Positions 12,738 through 22,485 of a DNA stretch of 64,000 bases are shown here, piece by piece. The DNA comes from Mycobacterium paragordonae. GTDB lineage: Bacteria > Actinomycetota > Actinomycetes > Mycobacteriales > Mycobacteriaceae. How positions within the stretch are numbered: the stretch's first letter is position 1; every line of letters begins with the position of its first letter. The notes beneath the pieces are model-generated. The model was given only the letters and a program-made list of their open reading frames with translations. It was not told the DNA's origin and did no database searches. The DNA lies in the NCBI RefSeq assembly GCF_003614435.1, contig NZ_CP025546.1, positions 1,798,001-1,862,000 of the forward strand, written 5' to 3'. The translations under genes were made by a program, and so were the position numbers.

Positions 12738-13166
12738 TTACGCGACGGTCTCGGTGTGGTCGGGCTCCGGGCCGAACACGAAGCGGCGGCCGGTGATGTC
12801 GTTCGGGGTGATGCGTACGAAGTTGGGCTTGGCCGTCGCCACCCACGGATACAGCCCGGCCTTATCTGCCTGCTGTATGTCGGCGTCGGCCTTCAACAGC
12901 CGGGCACGACCGCGCACGATCACACTCCAGCCTTCGGCGACATTGTGGTCGTCAGCCTCGAAGATCACCGTCCGATTGGCGACGGCCGAGAAGAGTTTGG
13001 TGCCCTCGGCCGTGCGGAACAACACGGTCCGGTTCTGGACAACGAAATTGACCGGGAATATCTCGGGTTCTCCGCCGAAGTTGGTCACCAACCGGCCGAG
13101 TGAGGCGGTGCCCAGCAGATCCCAGCTCTCGCTTTCGGACAGGACGGTGATCGGCTCATTGCTCAT
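12738..13166 (-). CDS. Pyridoxamine 5'-phosphate oxidase-like flavin-binding protein (Rv3129-like)
   Basis: A 142-residue split-barrel protein. After ATG 13166 (site AAGGGATGAG) it reads WDLLGTASLGRLVTNFGGEPEIFPVNFVV, the typical N-terminal strand pattern of PNPOx-like proteins. FEADDHNVAEGWSVIVRGRARL in the centre has a family match, and TGRRFVFGPEPD lies near the end. Members bind FMN, F420 or haem and are often oxidoreductases; the substrate is unknown. It converges on the truncated haemoglobin with a 4-bp gap and follows the acg-like gene by 4 bp, forming a two-gene operon. M. tuberculosis Rv3129, a DosR gene beside tgs1, is the likely counterpart. Confidence 0.88.
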   Translation of the reverse strand: MSNEPITVLSESESWDLLGTASLGRLVTNFGGEPEIFPVNFVVQNRTVLFRTAEGTKLFSAVANRTVIFEADDHNVAEGWSVIVRGRARLLKADADIQQADKAGLYPWVATAKPNFVRITPNDITGRRFVFGPEPDHTETVA

Positions 13167-13170
13167 TGGC

Positions 13171-14181
13171 TCATCCCTTCGGGCGGAGTGTCTGGTCGGG
13201 CGGAGTGTCTGATGTGGGGCGGATTTCGAGGACGGCGTCCAGAGGCCGGCGGGGTGTCGGTGCCGGAAGAGGTTCCATCGCCGGGGTGATCCCGACACGG
13301 ATCAAGACCTGGGGTTCCCCGTGCCGGCCGATCAGGTCCCGCACGATGTCGCGGCTCTCGCTCGATTCGATCAGGTGGGTCAAGGTGCAGGTCGCCATTC
13401 CGGCCATGGTGCATTCGAGTAGCACGGTAGAGAGTACTTCGCCGCACCGCAGAACATCGGCTTTGGTGTCGGTGGGTGTCGACAACACCAGGATCTTCGA
13501 CCAGTCAGTCGCGATCCCGGGCCGGCGCTCCTGGTGGCCGCGGACCGGGAACTCCCGGGCCACGTCCACCCGCAGCCGCTCGGTGTCGGACGCCAGCGCG
13601 GACGGCGGCATACCCTCAGACAAAGCGAATGGCGAAGTCCACCAATCGAGTTCGGCGTGATACGACGCGTCGTCACGACGCAGTTCCTCGCTCAGCTGCG
13701 ACGCCTCGACGAGCCTGAGGCGCTGCTCGTCGGCGAGCACGTGCAGGGTGGCGACCTCGTCGTCGAGCGCTTCGCGCAGCACCGGTTCGAAGTGTTCCCA
13801 GTACATGGGCCGGTCGAACGGCAGCCGGTCGGTGTGGCGCTGCAGGATCGCTTCGGCCCGGTTGCGATGCGCCGAGGTGACGAGATCGATCGGGCGGAAT
13901 CGCAGGGTGGCCAGATGACCGGGGTCGTTCGGGTCGGGTAATCGGTTGATGGTGGCTCGCCAGCCGGCGGCCGCCATCGCGACCTCGAGGTGGTGAAGGG
14001 TCGCGCCGCAGCTGATCAGCGCGCCACGCCCGGAATGGTCTGTGGCACGGACGGTCCGGTTGCGATCGGCGAAGAGGTGGACGGCGTCGTGGTCGACGAC
14101 CCAGCGCCACGGTTGACTGTTGTGGATGGACGGCGCCCGGCAGGCCAGCAAGACTGCGCTCTTGACGGTCTCGATGTCCAC
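13171..14181 (-). CDS. Acg-family nitroreductase-like protein (Rv2032/Acg-like)
   Basis: A 336-residue protein with the family opening VKSAVLLACRAPSIHNSQPW and a second half containing GMATCTLTHLIE and PQVLIRVGI. It resembles M. tuberculosis Acg (Rv2032) more than Rv3131. The start is uncertain. I prefer GTG 14181, which lines up with the Acg start and leaves a DosR-like box about 40 bp upstream; ATG 14253 would give 360 residues and put that box inside the gene. No strong ribosome site is seen at either. It precedes the pyridoxamine-oxidase-like gene by 4 bp. A flavin-sequestering role in the DosR response is inferred from family knowledge. Confidence 0.88.
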   Translation of the reverse strand: MDIETVKSAVLLACRAPSIHNSQPWRWVVDHDAVHLFADRNRTVRATDHSGRGALISCGATLHHLEVAMAAAGWRATINRLPDPNDPGHLATLRFRPIDLVTSAHRNRAEAILQRHTDRLPFDRPMYWEHFEPVLREALDDEVATLHVLADEQRLRLVEASQLSEELRRDDASYHAELDWWTSPFALSEGMPPSALASDTERLRVDVAREFPVRGHQERRPGIATDWSKILVLSTPTDTKADVLRCGEVLSTVLLECTMAGMATCTLTHLIESSESRDIVRDLIGRHGEPQVLIRVGITPAMEPLPAPTPRRPLDAVLEIRPTSDTPPDQTLRPKG

Positions 14182-14214
14182 GGCAGGGACGTTACGGTTG
14201 TGCGTTGCCGATGG

Positions 14215-14234
14215 GTAGGGACCTTGGTCATTCG
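14215..14234. promoter_or_regulatory. Weak candidate DosR box (acg-like operon)
   Basis: Read on the minus strand, the core ATGACCAAGGTCCC (14218-14231) matches 10 of 14 DosR consensus positions; one half-site is good and the other degenerate. It lies 37-50 bp upstream of the proposed GTG start of the acg-like gene. Confidence 0.45.
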
Positions 14235-14294
14235 GGGGCATGCCCAGTGTCATCGAGTTGTGCTGTGGGTAGAGGGGATATCGCTCTCGATGTC

Positions 14295-14386
14295 AACGGA
14301 TTTCGGGCGCGAGCGTGCAGAGAATGCCAGCGACACGCCGGGCCTGATGGCATTGTGTGCACGCTCGGCATCGCGTTGCTGTCGTT
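14295..14386. repeat. Palindromic intergenic repeat, unit 1
   Basis: First of two direct copies about 92 bp long. Inside each, the arms CGAGCGTGCA (14310-14319) and TGCACGCTCG (14358-14367) form a perfect 10-bp inverted repeat. It continues imperfectly through GAATGCC/GGCATT, so the unit can fold as a long hairpin. It resembles dispersed intergenic hairpin repeats of mycobacteria. Confidence 0.8.
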
Positions 14387-14478
14387 AACGGATTTCGGGT
14401 GCGCGAGCGTGCAGAGAATGCCGCCGACACGCCGGGCGTGATGGCATTGTGTGCACGCTCGCCGTCGCGCTGTTGCCG
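14387..14478. repeat. Palindromic intergenic repeat, unit 2
   Basis: Second copy, directly abutting the first and beginning with the same AACGGATTTCGGG. Its hairpin arms are at 14404-14413 and 14452-14461, and a few substitutions distinguish it from unit 1. The stretch 14182-14561 holds these repeats and the weak DosR box; I see no gene in it. Confidence 0.8.
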
Positions 14479-14561
14479 TCAGCGAAATATTCAGCTGCTG
14501 AGCGGGTTTGGCGCCCCACACCAGCCCGAAGTTGTCGGTGCCCCTTCGTAAAATCGTGGGT

Positions 14562-15923
14562 ATGTCAGCGAGTACGCGTGAGGAGATCATCGAGGTCTTC
14601 GACGCGGCCGACGAAGTGCAGGACCAGCTGTGCGCGTTGAGCTTTGACGCGCTGACCACCCCGGAGCTGCTGCGGGCCCTCGAGCGCGAGGAACGCCGGG
14701 AACGCCGCTCACGCTCAGTACGGCACGCGCTGATCAACCAACTCAAAACCCAAGCCACCGAAGAAGAACTCGGCGGCAAACTCCCCGCAGCACTGGCCGA
14801 TCGGCTACGCATCACCAAAGCCGACGCCCACCGCCGCATCGCCGAAGCCGAAGACCTCGGGCAGCGCCGCGCCCTGACCGGCGAAGCACTGGCACCGCTG
14901 TTGACCGCGACCGCGGCCGCCCAATGCGCCGGTCTAGTCGGTGATGCCGCGGTCAAGGTCATCCGCAGCTTTATCGCCCACCTGCCCACCACCATCGACG
15001 TGGACACCCGCGAAGCCGCCGAACAAGACCTGGCCGGCAAGGCGTGCGACTTCCGCCCCGACCAGGTCGCCAAATACGCCCACGAACTCATGGCACTGCT
15101 ACACCCCGACGGCGACTACACCGACGAGGAACGTGCCCGCGCCCGCGGCCTGATCCTAGGCCCCCAGCAATACGACGGGATGTCGCGCATCAGCGGCCTG
15201 ATCACCCCCGAACTACGGGCCTTGATCGAAGCGCTGTGGGCCAAACTGGCCGCCCCCGGCGCCGCCAATCCCGAGGACGACACGCCCGTCCTCGACGGCG
15301 CACCCGATGACGACGCCGCCCGCCGCGACACCCGCAGCCAACCCCAACGCAACCACGACGCCATGGTCACCGCCATCCGCGAGTTGTTCGCCTCTGGCGA
15401 GTTGGGCACCCACAACGGCCTACCCGTCAGCATCATCGTCACCACCACCCTGCAGGACCTCGAATCCGGGGCCGGGCGAGCCCGCACCGCCGGGGGCACC
15501 CGCATCCCGCTGCCCGTCCTGATTCGCTGGGCCGCCAACTCCCACCACTACCTCGCGGTCTTCGACCGGGCCAAGCCCCTGGCCTTGTTCCACACCAAAC
15601 GCTTGGCGAACCTGGCTCAGCGAATGATGTTGCTGGCCAAAGACGGTGGCTGCACCCGCCCGGGCTGCGACACCCCCGGCTACCACACCCAGGTACATCA
15701 CACCTCCGGCTGGATGAACACCCATGTCACCGACATCCACGACCTCACCCTCGCCTGCGGGCCGGATAATCGCCTCGCCGAAAAAGGCTGGACCACCCGC
15801 AAAAACGCCAAAAGCGACACCGAATGGATACCGCCGGCGCACCTGGACCACGGCCAACCACGAATAAATACATTCCACCACCCCGAAAAACTCTTCGCCC
15901 CCGAGGATGACGAACCCGCTTGA
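14562..15923 (+). CDS. 13E12 repeat family protein, DUF222 with C-terminal HNH endonuclease domain
   Basis: The 453-residue protein has an N-terminal DUF222 helical region (about residues 20-300) and a C-terminal HNH domain. The zinc/catalytic residues are visible as [30 protein letters not shown] and the preceding FHTKRLA. These REP13E12 proteins are multicopy in mycobacteria and serve as integration targets for phiRv1; their function is unknown. I chose ATG 14562 (MSASTREE) over an ATG at 14508. It is flanked upstream by the palindromic repeat pair, which fits a mobile or repetitive history. Confidence 0.9.
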   Translation: MSASTREEIIEVFDAADEVQDQLCALSFDALTTPELLRALEREERRERRSRSVRHALINQLKTQATEEELGGKLPAALADRLRITKADAHRRIAEAEDLGQRRALTGEALAPLLTATAAAQCAGLVGDAAVKVIRSFIAHLPTTIDVDTREAAEQDLAGKACDFRPDQVAKYAHELMALLHPDGDYTDEERARARGLILGPQQYDGMSRISGLITPELRALIEALWAKLAAPGAANPEDDTPVLDGAPDDDAARRDTRSQPQRNHDAMVTAIRELFASGELGTHNGLPVSIIVTTTLQDLESGAGRARTAGGTRIPLPVLIRWAANSHHYLAVFDRAKPLALFHTKRLANLAQRMMLLAKDGGCTRPGCDTPGYHTQVHHTSGWMNTHVTDIHDLTLACGPDNRLAEKGWTTRKNAKSDTEWIPPAHLDHGQPRINTFHHPEKLFAPEDDEPA

Positions 15924-15963
15924 TCCCGCTTGCAATGCGGCATTCACCTGGCATTCTGAACGG

Positions 15964-16167
15964 ATGGCAGGCAATGAGCTGGACCCCATCCGGGCTAGAA
16001 GCGCTCTGGCAGTGATCAAGCAGAACCCCGGAATCGTGCTCTTCGCGGTATCGCCGCTGATCGCGCTGGTGGCAGTCACCTGGTACTTCGCCGGCGCCGG
16101 ATGGGGAATCGTCCTGGCCCTGGTGCTGCTGGTCGCCGGCGGCGCCCTCGTGCTCCGCAAGCGCTGA
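15964..16167 (+). CDS. Small two-helix membrane protein, unknown function
   Basis: A 67-residue protein starting MAGNELDPIRARSAL, with two hydrophobic segments (about residues 20-38 and 42-60) and a basic tail VLRKR. ATG 15964 is preferred over an ATG at 15907 that overlaps the HNH gene. It ends 10 bp before agpS and may share its transcript. No family recognised. Confidence 0.6.
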   Translation: MAGNELDPIRARSALAVIKQNPGIVLFAVSPLIALVAVTWYFAGAGWGIVLALVLLVAGGALVLRKR

Positions 16168-16177
16168 CACCACCGGC

Positions 16178-17767
16178 ATGCGTTCGTGGTGGGGCTGGGG
16201 CACGCTCGAACAGGCACTCACTGAGCAGGAGACCAAGGATCTGGTGGCCCGGGTAGCCGCCATGCTGCCCGGTCACGACCTCACCGATCACGCTCCGCCC
16301 GACCCGAATGCGCTCGGGTTGCCCAGCCCGCGGATCACCCCGCCGCAGTCCCTGGCGGCATTGTGTTCAGCCCAGGTGGTGGACCGGGCCGGGCATGCGC
16401 GGGGAAAGGCGTTCCGCGATGTCGCGCGCAACCTGCAGGGCCGGCTTGATCATCTACCCGACCTGATCGTGCGGCCGCGGCGCGAACAGGACGTCATCGA
16501 TGTGCTGGATTGGTGTACGCGCGAAGGGATTCCGGCGATTCCCTACGGCGGCGGCAGCTCCGTCGTCGGGGGTGTGGAGCCTCGCTTCGAGGGGCCCGCG
16601 GTCACGTTGGATGTCAGCGCAATGAGCGCGGTGGTCGAGGTGGATCAGGTCAGCCGCGCCGCCCGGATCCAGGCCGGCGCGCTCGGTCCGTGGATCGAGG
16701 ACCAGTTGCGCAAGCACAACCTGACGTTGCGGCACTTTCCGCAGTCCTTCGCGTTCTCCAGTCTCGGCGGCTGGTTGGCCACCCGCGCCGGCGGACATTT
16801 CGCCACCCTCTACACCCACATCGACGACCTGACCGAATCGGTGCGCGTCGTCACCCCGGCGGGCGTCAGCGAGTCGCGCCGGCTGCCTGGTTCGGGCGCG
16901 GGACCATCCCCGGACCGGCTATTCGTCGGCTCCGAGGGCACTCTCGGAGTCATCACCGAGGCCTGGATGCGGCTGCAGTACCGCCCGCGCTGGCACGTCA
17001 CCGCATCGGTGGCGTTCGACAGCTGGCCGGCCGCGGTCGCCGCCACCCGCACCGTCGCTCAAGCGGGTCTCTTTCCGGCGAACTGCCGGCTGCTCGACCC
17101 CGCCGAGGCTTTCCTCAACGCCGGCGCGCCGGTCAGCGGTGGGCTGCTGGTGCTGGCCTTCGAATCGGCTGACCATCCGATCGACCCCTGGCTGAACCGG
17201 GCCCTGGAGATCACCGCCGAACACGGCGGCACGGTCATCTCCCGACGCAACCGCGAATCCGGCAGTGACGCAACTGAGGACAGGCCAGATGACGCGTCGA
17301 CCAACTGGCGCTCGTCGTTCCTGCGGATGCCTTACCAACGAGATGCCCTGGCGCGCCGCGGCGTTATTGCCGAGACATTCGAAACCGCTTGCACCTGGAC
17401 CGGATTCGAGGACCTGCATAACGCCGTGACCGCCGCCGCCCGGGACGCGATCCAGAAGGTCTGCGGTACGGGGGTGGTGACCTGCCGGTTCACCCATGTC
17501 TATCCCGACGGCCCGGCGCCCTATTACGGCATCTACGCCGCCGGGCGCTGGGGCTCGCTGGACGCGCAGTGGGACGAGATGAAAGCCGCTGTCTCCGAAG
17601 CGATCAGCGCCACCGGCGGCACCATCACCCATCACCACGCGGTCGGTCGCGACCATCGCCCGTGGTACGACCGGCAGCGCCCCGACCCGTTCGCAAAGGC
17701 GTTGCGCGCCACCAAAAACGCGCTGGACCCGGCCGGAATCCTCAATCCCGGAGTGCTACTGGGATAG
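16178..17767 (+). CDS. agpS: FAD-linked oxidase, alkyl-dihydroxyacetonephosphate synthase-like
   Basis: This 529-residue flavoenzyme has a VAO/PCMH-type FAD domain (about 95-275). The pyrophosphate loop is IPYGGGSSVVGGVEP, and GSEGTLGVITEAWMRL follows. The C-terminal FAD-oxidase cap carries a tail HHHAVGRDHRPWY with conserved histidines and ends ALDPAGILNPGVLLG. In eukaryotes AGPS makes the ether bond of plasmalogen precursors; the mycobacterial enzyme (Rv3107c) is named by homology and its substrate is unproven. It converges on fprA with a 30-bp gap, as in M. tuberculosis. Confidence 0.88.
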   Translation: MRSWWGWGTLEQALTEQETKDLVARVAAMLPGHDLTDHAPPDPNALGLPSPRITPPQSLAALCSAQVVDRAGHARGKAFRDVARNLQGRLDHLPDLIVRPRREQDVIDVLDWCTREGIPAIPYGGGSSVVGGVEPRFEGPAVTLDVSAMSAVVEVDQVSRAARIQAGALGPWIEDQLRKHNLTLRHFPQSFAFSSLGGWLATRAGGHFATLYTHIDDLTESVRVVTPAGVSESRRLPGSGAGPSPDRLFVGSEGTLGVITEAWMRLQYRPRWHVTASVAFDSWPAAVAATRTVAQAGLFPANCRLLDPAEAFLNAGAPVSGGLLVLAFESADHPIDPWLNRALEITAEHGGTVISRRNRESGSDATEDRPDDASTNWRSSFLRMPYQRDALARRGVIAETFETACTWTGFEDLHNAVTAAARDAIQKVCGTGVVTCRFTHVYPDGPAPYYGIYAAGRWGSLDAQWDEMKAAVSEAISATGGTITHHHAVGRDHRPWYDRQRPDPFAKALRATKNALDPAGILNPGVLLG

Positions 17768-17797
17768 TGGCGCCACGTCGGATAGAGCCGCCCGTGA

Positions 17798-19156
17798 TCA
17801 GCCGTGCCCGATGTGCAGCAGCCGCGCGAGGTTCGGCAGCTTGACCCGGGGTCGTCCGTGCGGCTCACCGGCCGTCCGCTCGAACTGGTCGATGACGTCC
17901 CAGTGCTCGGAGGTGATCACCTTGGGCTGCCGCTCACTAAGCCAGGCGGAGAGCTGGTCGGCGTGGTCGTCGGGGAAGTCGGCCACTTCAGCACCTGCCA
18001 GATCGGCGATCAACGTGTCGACGGTCTCCTGAGAGTCGCTCTTGTTGGTGCCGATCACGCCGGTGGGCCCGCGCTTGATCCAGCCGACGACATACTCATT
18101 ACGACTGCCTTCGACGCGGCCGCCGGTGTTGGGGATCGTGCCGCGCTTCTCGTCGAACGGCAGGCCCGGCGTCGGGACACCGCGGTACCCGACCGAACGG
18201 ACGACCAACTGCACCGGCAGTTCTTCGCGCTCACCGGTGTCCTTGGCCGACACCCAGCCGCTCTCGTCGGTGACCAACTCGTTGCGGCCCAGCACGATGT
18301 GCTCGACACGCTCCTCGCCCTTGATCTCGATCGGAGAGGTCAGGAACCGGAACACGATCCGGCGATGGCCCGGGCGCGGCTCGCGCTCCGCGTAGCCCCG
18401 CAGCACCTTGATGTTCTGTTTGGTGGTCTTGCCCGCCGCCTCGGCGTCCTCGTCGGTGATGCCCTCGAACTGGGCCGGGTCGACGATCACGTCGACCCCC
18501 TCGAGCTCGCCCAGTTCGCGCAACTCCAGGGTGGTGAATGCCGTCTGCAGCGGACCGCGCCGGCCGATGATCACCACCTCTTCGACCCCGCGGGGCCGCA
18601 GCGACTCCAGCGCATGGTCGGCGATGTCGGTGAGCGCCAGCACGTCGGGGTCGGTGACCAGAATGCGGGCGACGTCGATCGCGACGTTGCCGTTGCCGAC
18701 CACCAGGGCCCGGGCGCCCGACAGGTTCGGTGTCTTCTCCTCGAAGTGCGGGTGCGCGTTGTACCAGCCGACGAAGTCCACCGCGGAGATGCTCCCCGCC
18801 AGGTTCTCGCCGGGGATGTTCAACGGTTTGTCCGACTGGGCGCCCACGGCATAGATCACCGCGTCATAGTGCTCGGCGAGTTCCTGCGCGTGGACGTGTT
18901 CGCCCACGGCCACGTTGCCGAAGAACCGGAAGCGGGGGTCGGTTGCGGTCTTCTCGAACTGTTTGCTGATCGACTTGATCTTGGGGTGGTCGGGGGCGAC
19001 GCCGGAGCGCACCAGCCCCCACGGTGTCGGCAGCATCTCGAGCATGTCGACGGCCACCTCGATCTCGTCGGTCGAGTCAGCCGCCTTCAGTAGGGACGCG
19101 GCGGCGAAGAAGCCCGACGGCCCGGAGCCGACGATGGCGACGTGATAGGGACGCAT
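17798..19156 (-). CDS. fprA: NADPH-ferredoxin reductase FprA
   Basis: A 452-residue adrenodoxin-reductase-type flavoprotein (M. tuberculosis FprA has 456). The FAD-binding motif is VAIVGSGPSGFFAA (residues 6-19) and the NADPH-binding motif VVGNGNVAIDVARIL. Near the C-terminus WIKRGPTGVIGTNKSD completes the FAD site. It passes electrons from NADPH to ferredoxin, supporting P450s and other enzymes. ATG 19156 gives the canonical start MRPYHVAIVG; the frame open to 20041 is an overlap with prfB. Only 18 bp separate its start from the divergent prfB start. Confidence 0.96.
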   Translation of the reverse strand: MRPYHVAIVGSGPSGFFAAASLLKAADSTDEIEVAVDMLEMLPTPWGLVRSGVAPDHPKIKSISKQFEKTATDPRFRFFGNVAVGEHVHAQELAEHYDAVIYAVGAQSDKPLNIPGENLAGSISAVDFVGWYNAHPHFEEKTPNLSGARALVVGNGNVAIDVARILVTDPDVLALTDIADHALESLRPRGVEEVVIIGRRGPLQTAFTTLELRELGELEGVDVIVDPAQFEGITDEDAEAAGKTTKQNIKVLRGYAEREPRPGHRRIVFRFLTSPIEIKGEERVEHIVLGRNELVTDESGWVSAKDTGEREELPVQLVVRSVGYRGVPTPGLPFDEKRGTIPNTGGRVEGSRNEYVVGWIKRGPTGVIGTNKSDSQETVDTLIADLAGAEVADFPDDHADQLSAWLSERQPKVITSEHWDVIDQFERTAGEPHGRPRVKLPNLARLLHIGHG

Positions 19157-19174
19157 GTAGAAGGATGCTAGACG

Positions 19175-20314
19175 GTGGTGCCGGTAACGTTGTCGCCTGT
19201 GGAACCTGACCGTCAAGCAGACATCGCCGCACTTGACTCCACCCTCACCACGGTGGAGAGGGTGCTTGACGTCGAGGGTCTGAGAAGCCGCATCGAAAAA
19301 CTCGAGCAGGAAGCGTCCGACCCGAACCTCTGGGACGACCAGGCCCGCGCTCAGAAGGTGACCAGCGAACTGTCGCACACCCAGGGCGAATTGCGCCGGG
19401 TAGAGGAGCTGCGTCAGCGCCTCGACGACCTGCCGGTGCTGTACGAACTGGCCGCCGAAGAAGAGGGCCCGGCCGCCGACGCCGCACTCGTCGAAGCCGA
19501 CGCCGAGCTGAAGGCGCTGCGCGCCGACATTGAGGCCACCGAGGTACGCACTTTGCTGTCCGGTGAGTACGACGAACGTGAGGCGTTGGTCACAATCCGC
19601 TCCGGCGCCGGCGGGGTCGACGCCGCGGACTGGGCCGAGATGCTGATGCGGATGTATATCCGCTGGGCAGAGCAGCACAAGTACCCCGTTGAGGTGTTCG
19701 ACACGTCCTACGCCGAAGAGGCCGGCATCAAGAGCGCGACGTTCGCCGTGCACGCGCCGTTCGCCTACGGCACCCTGTCGGTGGAACAGGGCACCCACCG
19801 GCTGGTGCGAATCAGCCCGTTCGACAACCAAAGTCGACGTCAGACGTCTTTCGCGGAGGTCGAAGTGCTGCCCGTGGTGGAGACCACCGACCACATCGAA
19901 ATTCCGGAAGGCGACCTCCGCGTCGACGTCTACCGGTCCAGCGGTCCCGGGGGCCAGTCGGTCAACACGACCGACTCGGCGGTTCGACTCACACACATCC
20001 CAACCGGTATCGTCGTGACTTGCCAGAACGAGAAGTCGCAACTGCAGAACAAAGTTTCAGCGTTACGAGTGCTTCAGGCAAAGTTGTTGGAGCGCAAGCG
20101 TTCCGAAGAACGCGCGGAGCTGGACGCCTTGAAAGGCGACGGCGGCAGCTCCTGGGGAAATCAGATGCGGTCATACGTGCTGCACCCCTACCAGATGGTC
20201 AAGGATCTGCGTACCGAGTTTGAGGTGGGCAACCCCGCGGCCGTCCTGGACGGAGACATCGACGGGTTCCTGGAAGCGGGAATCCGGTGGCGCAACAGAA
20301 AAGATGACGACTAA
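19175..20314 (+). CDS. prfB: Peptide chain release factor 2
   Basis: A 379-residue class I release factor that ends translation at UGA and UAA. A helical N-terminal domain is followed by the tripeptide domain and the catalytic loop [19 protein letters not shown] chose GTG 19175 because AAGGA lies 9 bp upstream; GTG 19199 is an alternative. There is no internal programmed frameshift, unlike in many bacteria, since the frame is continuous. Its stop overlaps the start of the mscS-like gene by 11 bp, making it the first gene of a long operon reaching smpB and beyond. Confidence 0.96.
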   Translation: MVPVTLSPVEPDRQADIAALDSTLTTVERVLDVEGLRSRIEKLEQEASDPNLWDDQARAQKVTSELSHTQGELRRVEELRQRLDDLPVLYELAAEEEGPAADAALVEADAELKALRADIEATEVRTLLSGEYDEREALVTIRSGAGGVDAADWAEMLMRMYIRWAEQHKYPVEVFDTSYAEEAGIKSATFAVHAPFAYGTLSVEQGTHRLVRISPFDNQSRRQTSFAEVEVLPVVETTDHIEIPEGDLRVDVYRSSGPGGQSVNTTDSAVRLTHIPTGIVVTCQNEKSQLQNKVSALRVLQAKLLERKRSEERAELDALKGDGGSSWGNQMRSYVLHPYQMVKDLRTEFEVGNPAAVLDGDIDGFLEAGIRWRNRKDDD

Positions 20315-21293
20315 TAACCTCGCTTTCCACGTAAAAGACATCGCCTCCGCGGCGCAGCGTTGGCACGACTTTTGGCGCGGCCCTTTCGGTGAATGGATCA
20401 TCACCAGGGGACTGCGCGTCGCCATGCTGGTCATCGCCGCGGTGCTGGCGGCCCGCTTCGTCAGCTGGGTAGCCCAGCGGATCACCCGCCAGCTCGACGT
20501 GGGTTTCGCCGAGAGCGACGCGCTGGTGCGCTCGGAGGCGACCAAACACCGTCAGGCTGTGGCTTCGGTGATCCGGTGGGTGTCGATCGTGTTCATCGCG
20601 ATCATGGTGATGATGCAGATCGCAGACGTTCTGCAGTTCTCGGTGGGCGGCCTGGTCGCCCCCGCCACCGTGGTCGGGGCCGCCCTGGGTTTCGGCGCCC
20701 AGCAGCTGGTCAAAGACCTGCTGTCCGGGTTCTTCATCATCGTCGAGCGGCAGTACGGCTTCGGTGACCTGGTGAAGCTGACCATTCAGGGTTCCACCAC
20801 CGACGCCGTCGGCACCGTCGAGAACGTGACGTTGCGGGTGACCAGGCTCCGATCGGCGGACGGCGAGGTGTTCACCGTCCCCAACGGCCAGATCGTCAAA
20901 TCGGTCAACCTCTCCAAGGACTGGGCGCGCGCCGTCGTCGACATCCCGGTGTCGACCAACGCCGACCTCAACCGGGTCAACGAGGTGTTGCACCAGGAAT
21001 GCGAGAACGCCCAGAACAACCCGCTGCTGGGAGAGCTGCTGCTGGACTCGCCCACGGTGATGGGCGTGGAGAGCATCGCGGTCGACACGGTCACCCTGCG
21101 CCTGGTGGCGCGCACCCTGCCCGGTAAGCAGTTCGAGGCCGGCCGGTTGCTGCGGGTGCTGGTCATCCGTGCGCTGGCCCGCGCCGGCATCGTGACCGCG
21201 GCCGACGCCACGGTCGGGGTGGTCGACGACGCGGGGATCCCCGCGGACGACGAGGTGACTGACGCCGACAAAGGTTCGGTGACGCAACGATGA
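20304..21293 (+). CDS. MscS-family mechanosensitive channel (Rv3104c-like)
   Basis: A 329-residue protein with three membrane segments (about 30-50, 75-95 and 105-135). The pore-lining helix is followed by the MscS beta domain, seen in [29 protein letters not shown] and later VPNGQIVKS. MscS channels relieve osmotic pressure by opening on membrane tension. ATG 20304 overlaps prfB by 11 bp. The order prfB, this gene, Rv3103c-like, ftsE, ftsX, smpB is conserved in mycobacteria. Confidence 0.9.
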   Translation: MTTNNLAFHVKDIASAAQRWHDFWRGPFGEWIITRGLRVAMLVIAAVLAARFVSWVAQRITRQLDVGFAESDALVRSEATKHRQAVASVIRWVSIVFIAIMVMMQIADVLQFSVGGLVAPATVVGAALGFGAQQLVKDLLSGFFIIVERQYGFGDLVKLTIQGSTTDAVGTVENVTLRVTRLRSADGEVFTVPNGQIVKSVNLSKDWARAVVDIPVSTNADLNRVNEVLHQECENAQNNPLLGELLLDSPTVMGVESIAVDTVTLRLVARTLPGKQFEAGRLLRVLVIRALARAGIVTAADATVGVVDDAGIPADDEVTDADKGSVTQR

Positions 21294-21751
21294 GGAAACT
21301 CGGAACCGATCTGCTGCAAAAGGTCCGCGACCGGCAGCGCACGCCCAGCCACCTGTTCGGCGGCCGGGTCCGCACCTCGACCGTCGTGCTGATCGTGGCG
21401 TTCTTCGCGCTGTGGTGGACCTACGCCACCTACCGTCCGCACCCCGAGCCCGCGCGCAGCGACACCCCGCCGCCCGGCCAGGTGGTGCCGCCCGGCTTCG
21501 TGCCCGACCCCGGATACACGTGGGTGCCACGCACCCGGGTGCAACAGCAGCCCGTCGCCACCACGCCCACGCCCACGCCGACGACGACACCCCCGCCGCC
21601 ACCGCCGACCACGACCACGACGACGACACCGGGGCTGCCGTGCCTGCTGCCGCCGCCCTTCTGTCCCGCATCGACGACCCCGACCACACCACCCGCCAAC
21701 CAGCAACCGGGGCCCGGCCCGGCGCCCAGCTCAACGCCTCCGGCGCGCTGA
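21290..21751 (+). CDS. Proline/threonine-rich membrane-anchored protein (Rv3103c-like)
   Basis: The 153-residue protein has a short basic N-terminus, one membrane helix (about residues 30-45, [15 protein letters not shown]) and a long extracytoplasmic tail. The tail is rich in Pro and Thr ([20 protein letters not shown]), is probably unstructured, and may span part of the cell wall. It overlaps the mscS-like gene by 4 bp and precedes ftsE by 44 bp. Position next to ftsEX suggests a link to septal wall remodelling, by context only. Confidence 0.82.
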   Translation: MRKLGTDLLQKVRDRQRTPSHLFGGRVRTSTVVLIVAFFALWWTYATYRPHPEPARSDTPPPGQVVPPGFVPDPGYTWVPRTRVQQQPVATTPTPTPTTTPPPPPPTTTTTTTPGLPCLLPPPFCPASTTPTTPPANQQPGPGPAPSSTPPAR

Positions 21752-21795
21752 GTTTCGCGCCCCGGCGAACCACCCAGCTACACTGGCGTGCCGTG

Positions 21796-22485
21796 ATGAT
21801 CACCCTGGAACATGTCACCAAGCAGTACAAATCGTCGGCGCGTCCGGCCTTGGACGACATCAACGTCAAAATCGACAAGGGTGAGTTCGTTTTCCTCATC
21901 GGTCCGTCGGGGTCGGGTAAGTCGACATTCATGCGGCTGCTGCTGGCTGCGGAGAACCCCACCAGCGGCGACATCCGGGTGTCGAAGTTCCACGTCAACA
22001 AGCTGCGCGGGCGCAACGTGCCCAAGCTGCGGCAGGTGATGGGTTGCGTCTTCCAGGACTTCCGCTTGCTGCAGCAGAAGACGGTCTATGACAACGTCGC
22101 CTTCGCGCTGGAGGTGATCGGCCGGCGCGCCGACGCGATCAACCGGGTGGTGCCCGAGGTGCTCGAGACGGTCGGTCTGTCGGGCAAGGCCAACCGGTTG
22201 CCGCACGAGCTCTCCGGCGGCGAGCAGCAGCGGGTCGCCATTGCCCGCGCGTACGTCAACCGTCCGCTGGTTCTGCTGGCCGACGAGCCCACCGGCAACC
22301 TCGACCCAGACACCAGTAAGGACATCATGGATTTGTTGGAGCGGATCAACCGCAGTGGGACGACGGTGTTGATGGCCACCCACGACCACCACATTGTGGA
22401 CGCGATGCGCCAGCGGGTGGTCGAGTTGTCACTGGGCAGGCTGGTTCGCGACGAACAGCGCGGCGTCTACGGGATGGATCGCTAA
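21796..22485 (+). CDS. ftsE: Cell division ATP-binding protein FtsE
   Basis: A 229-residue ABC ATPase. The Walker A motif is [10 protein letters not shown], the signature [14 protein letters not shown] and the Walker [12 protein letters not shown], followed by the H-loop ATHDHH. FtsE with FtsX controls peptidoglycan hydrolases at the septum (RipC in M. tuberculosis). ATG 21796 gives the same length as M. tuberculosis FtsE. It abuts ftsX with no gap. Confidence 0.97.
   Translation: MITLEHVTKQYKSSARPALDDINVKIDKGEFVFLIGPSGSGKSTFMRLLLAAENPTSGDIRVSKFHVNKLRGRNVPKLRQVMGCVFQDFRLLQQKTVYDNVAFALEVIGRRADAINRVVPEVLETVGLSGKANRLPHELSGGEQQRVAIARAYVNRPLVLLADEPTGNLDPDTSKDIMDLLERINRSGTTVLMATHDHHIVDAMRQRVVELSLGRLVRDEQRGVYGMDR

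Noticed and set aside
17798..20041. 747-residue version of FprA
   Set aside because: The extra part is antisense to prfB; the canonical FprA start is at 19156.
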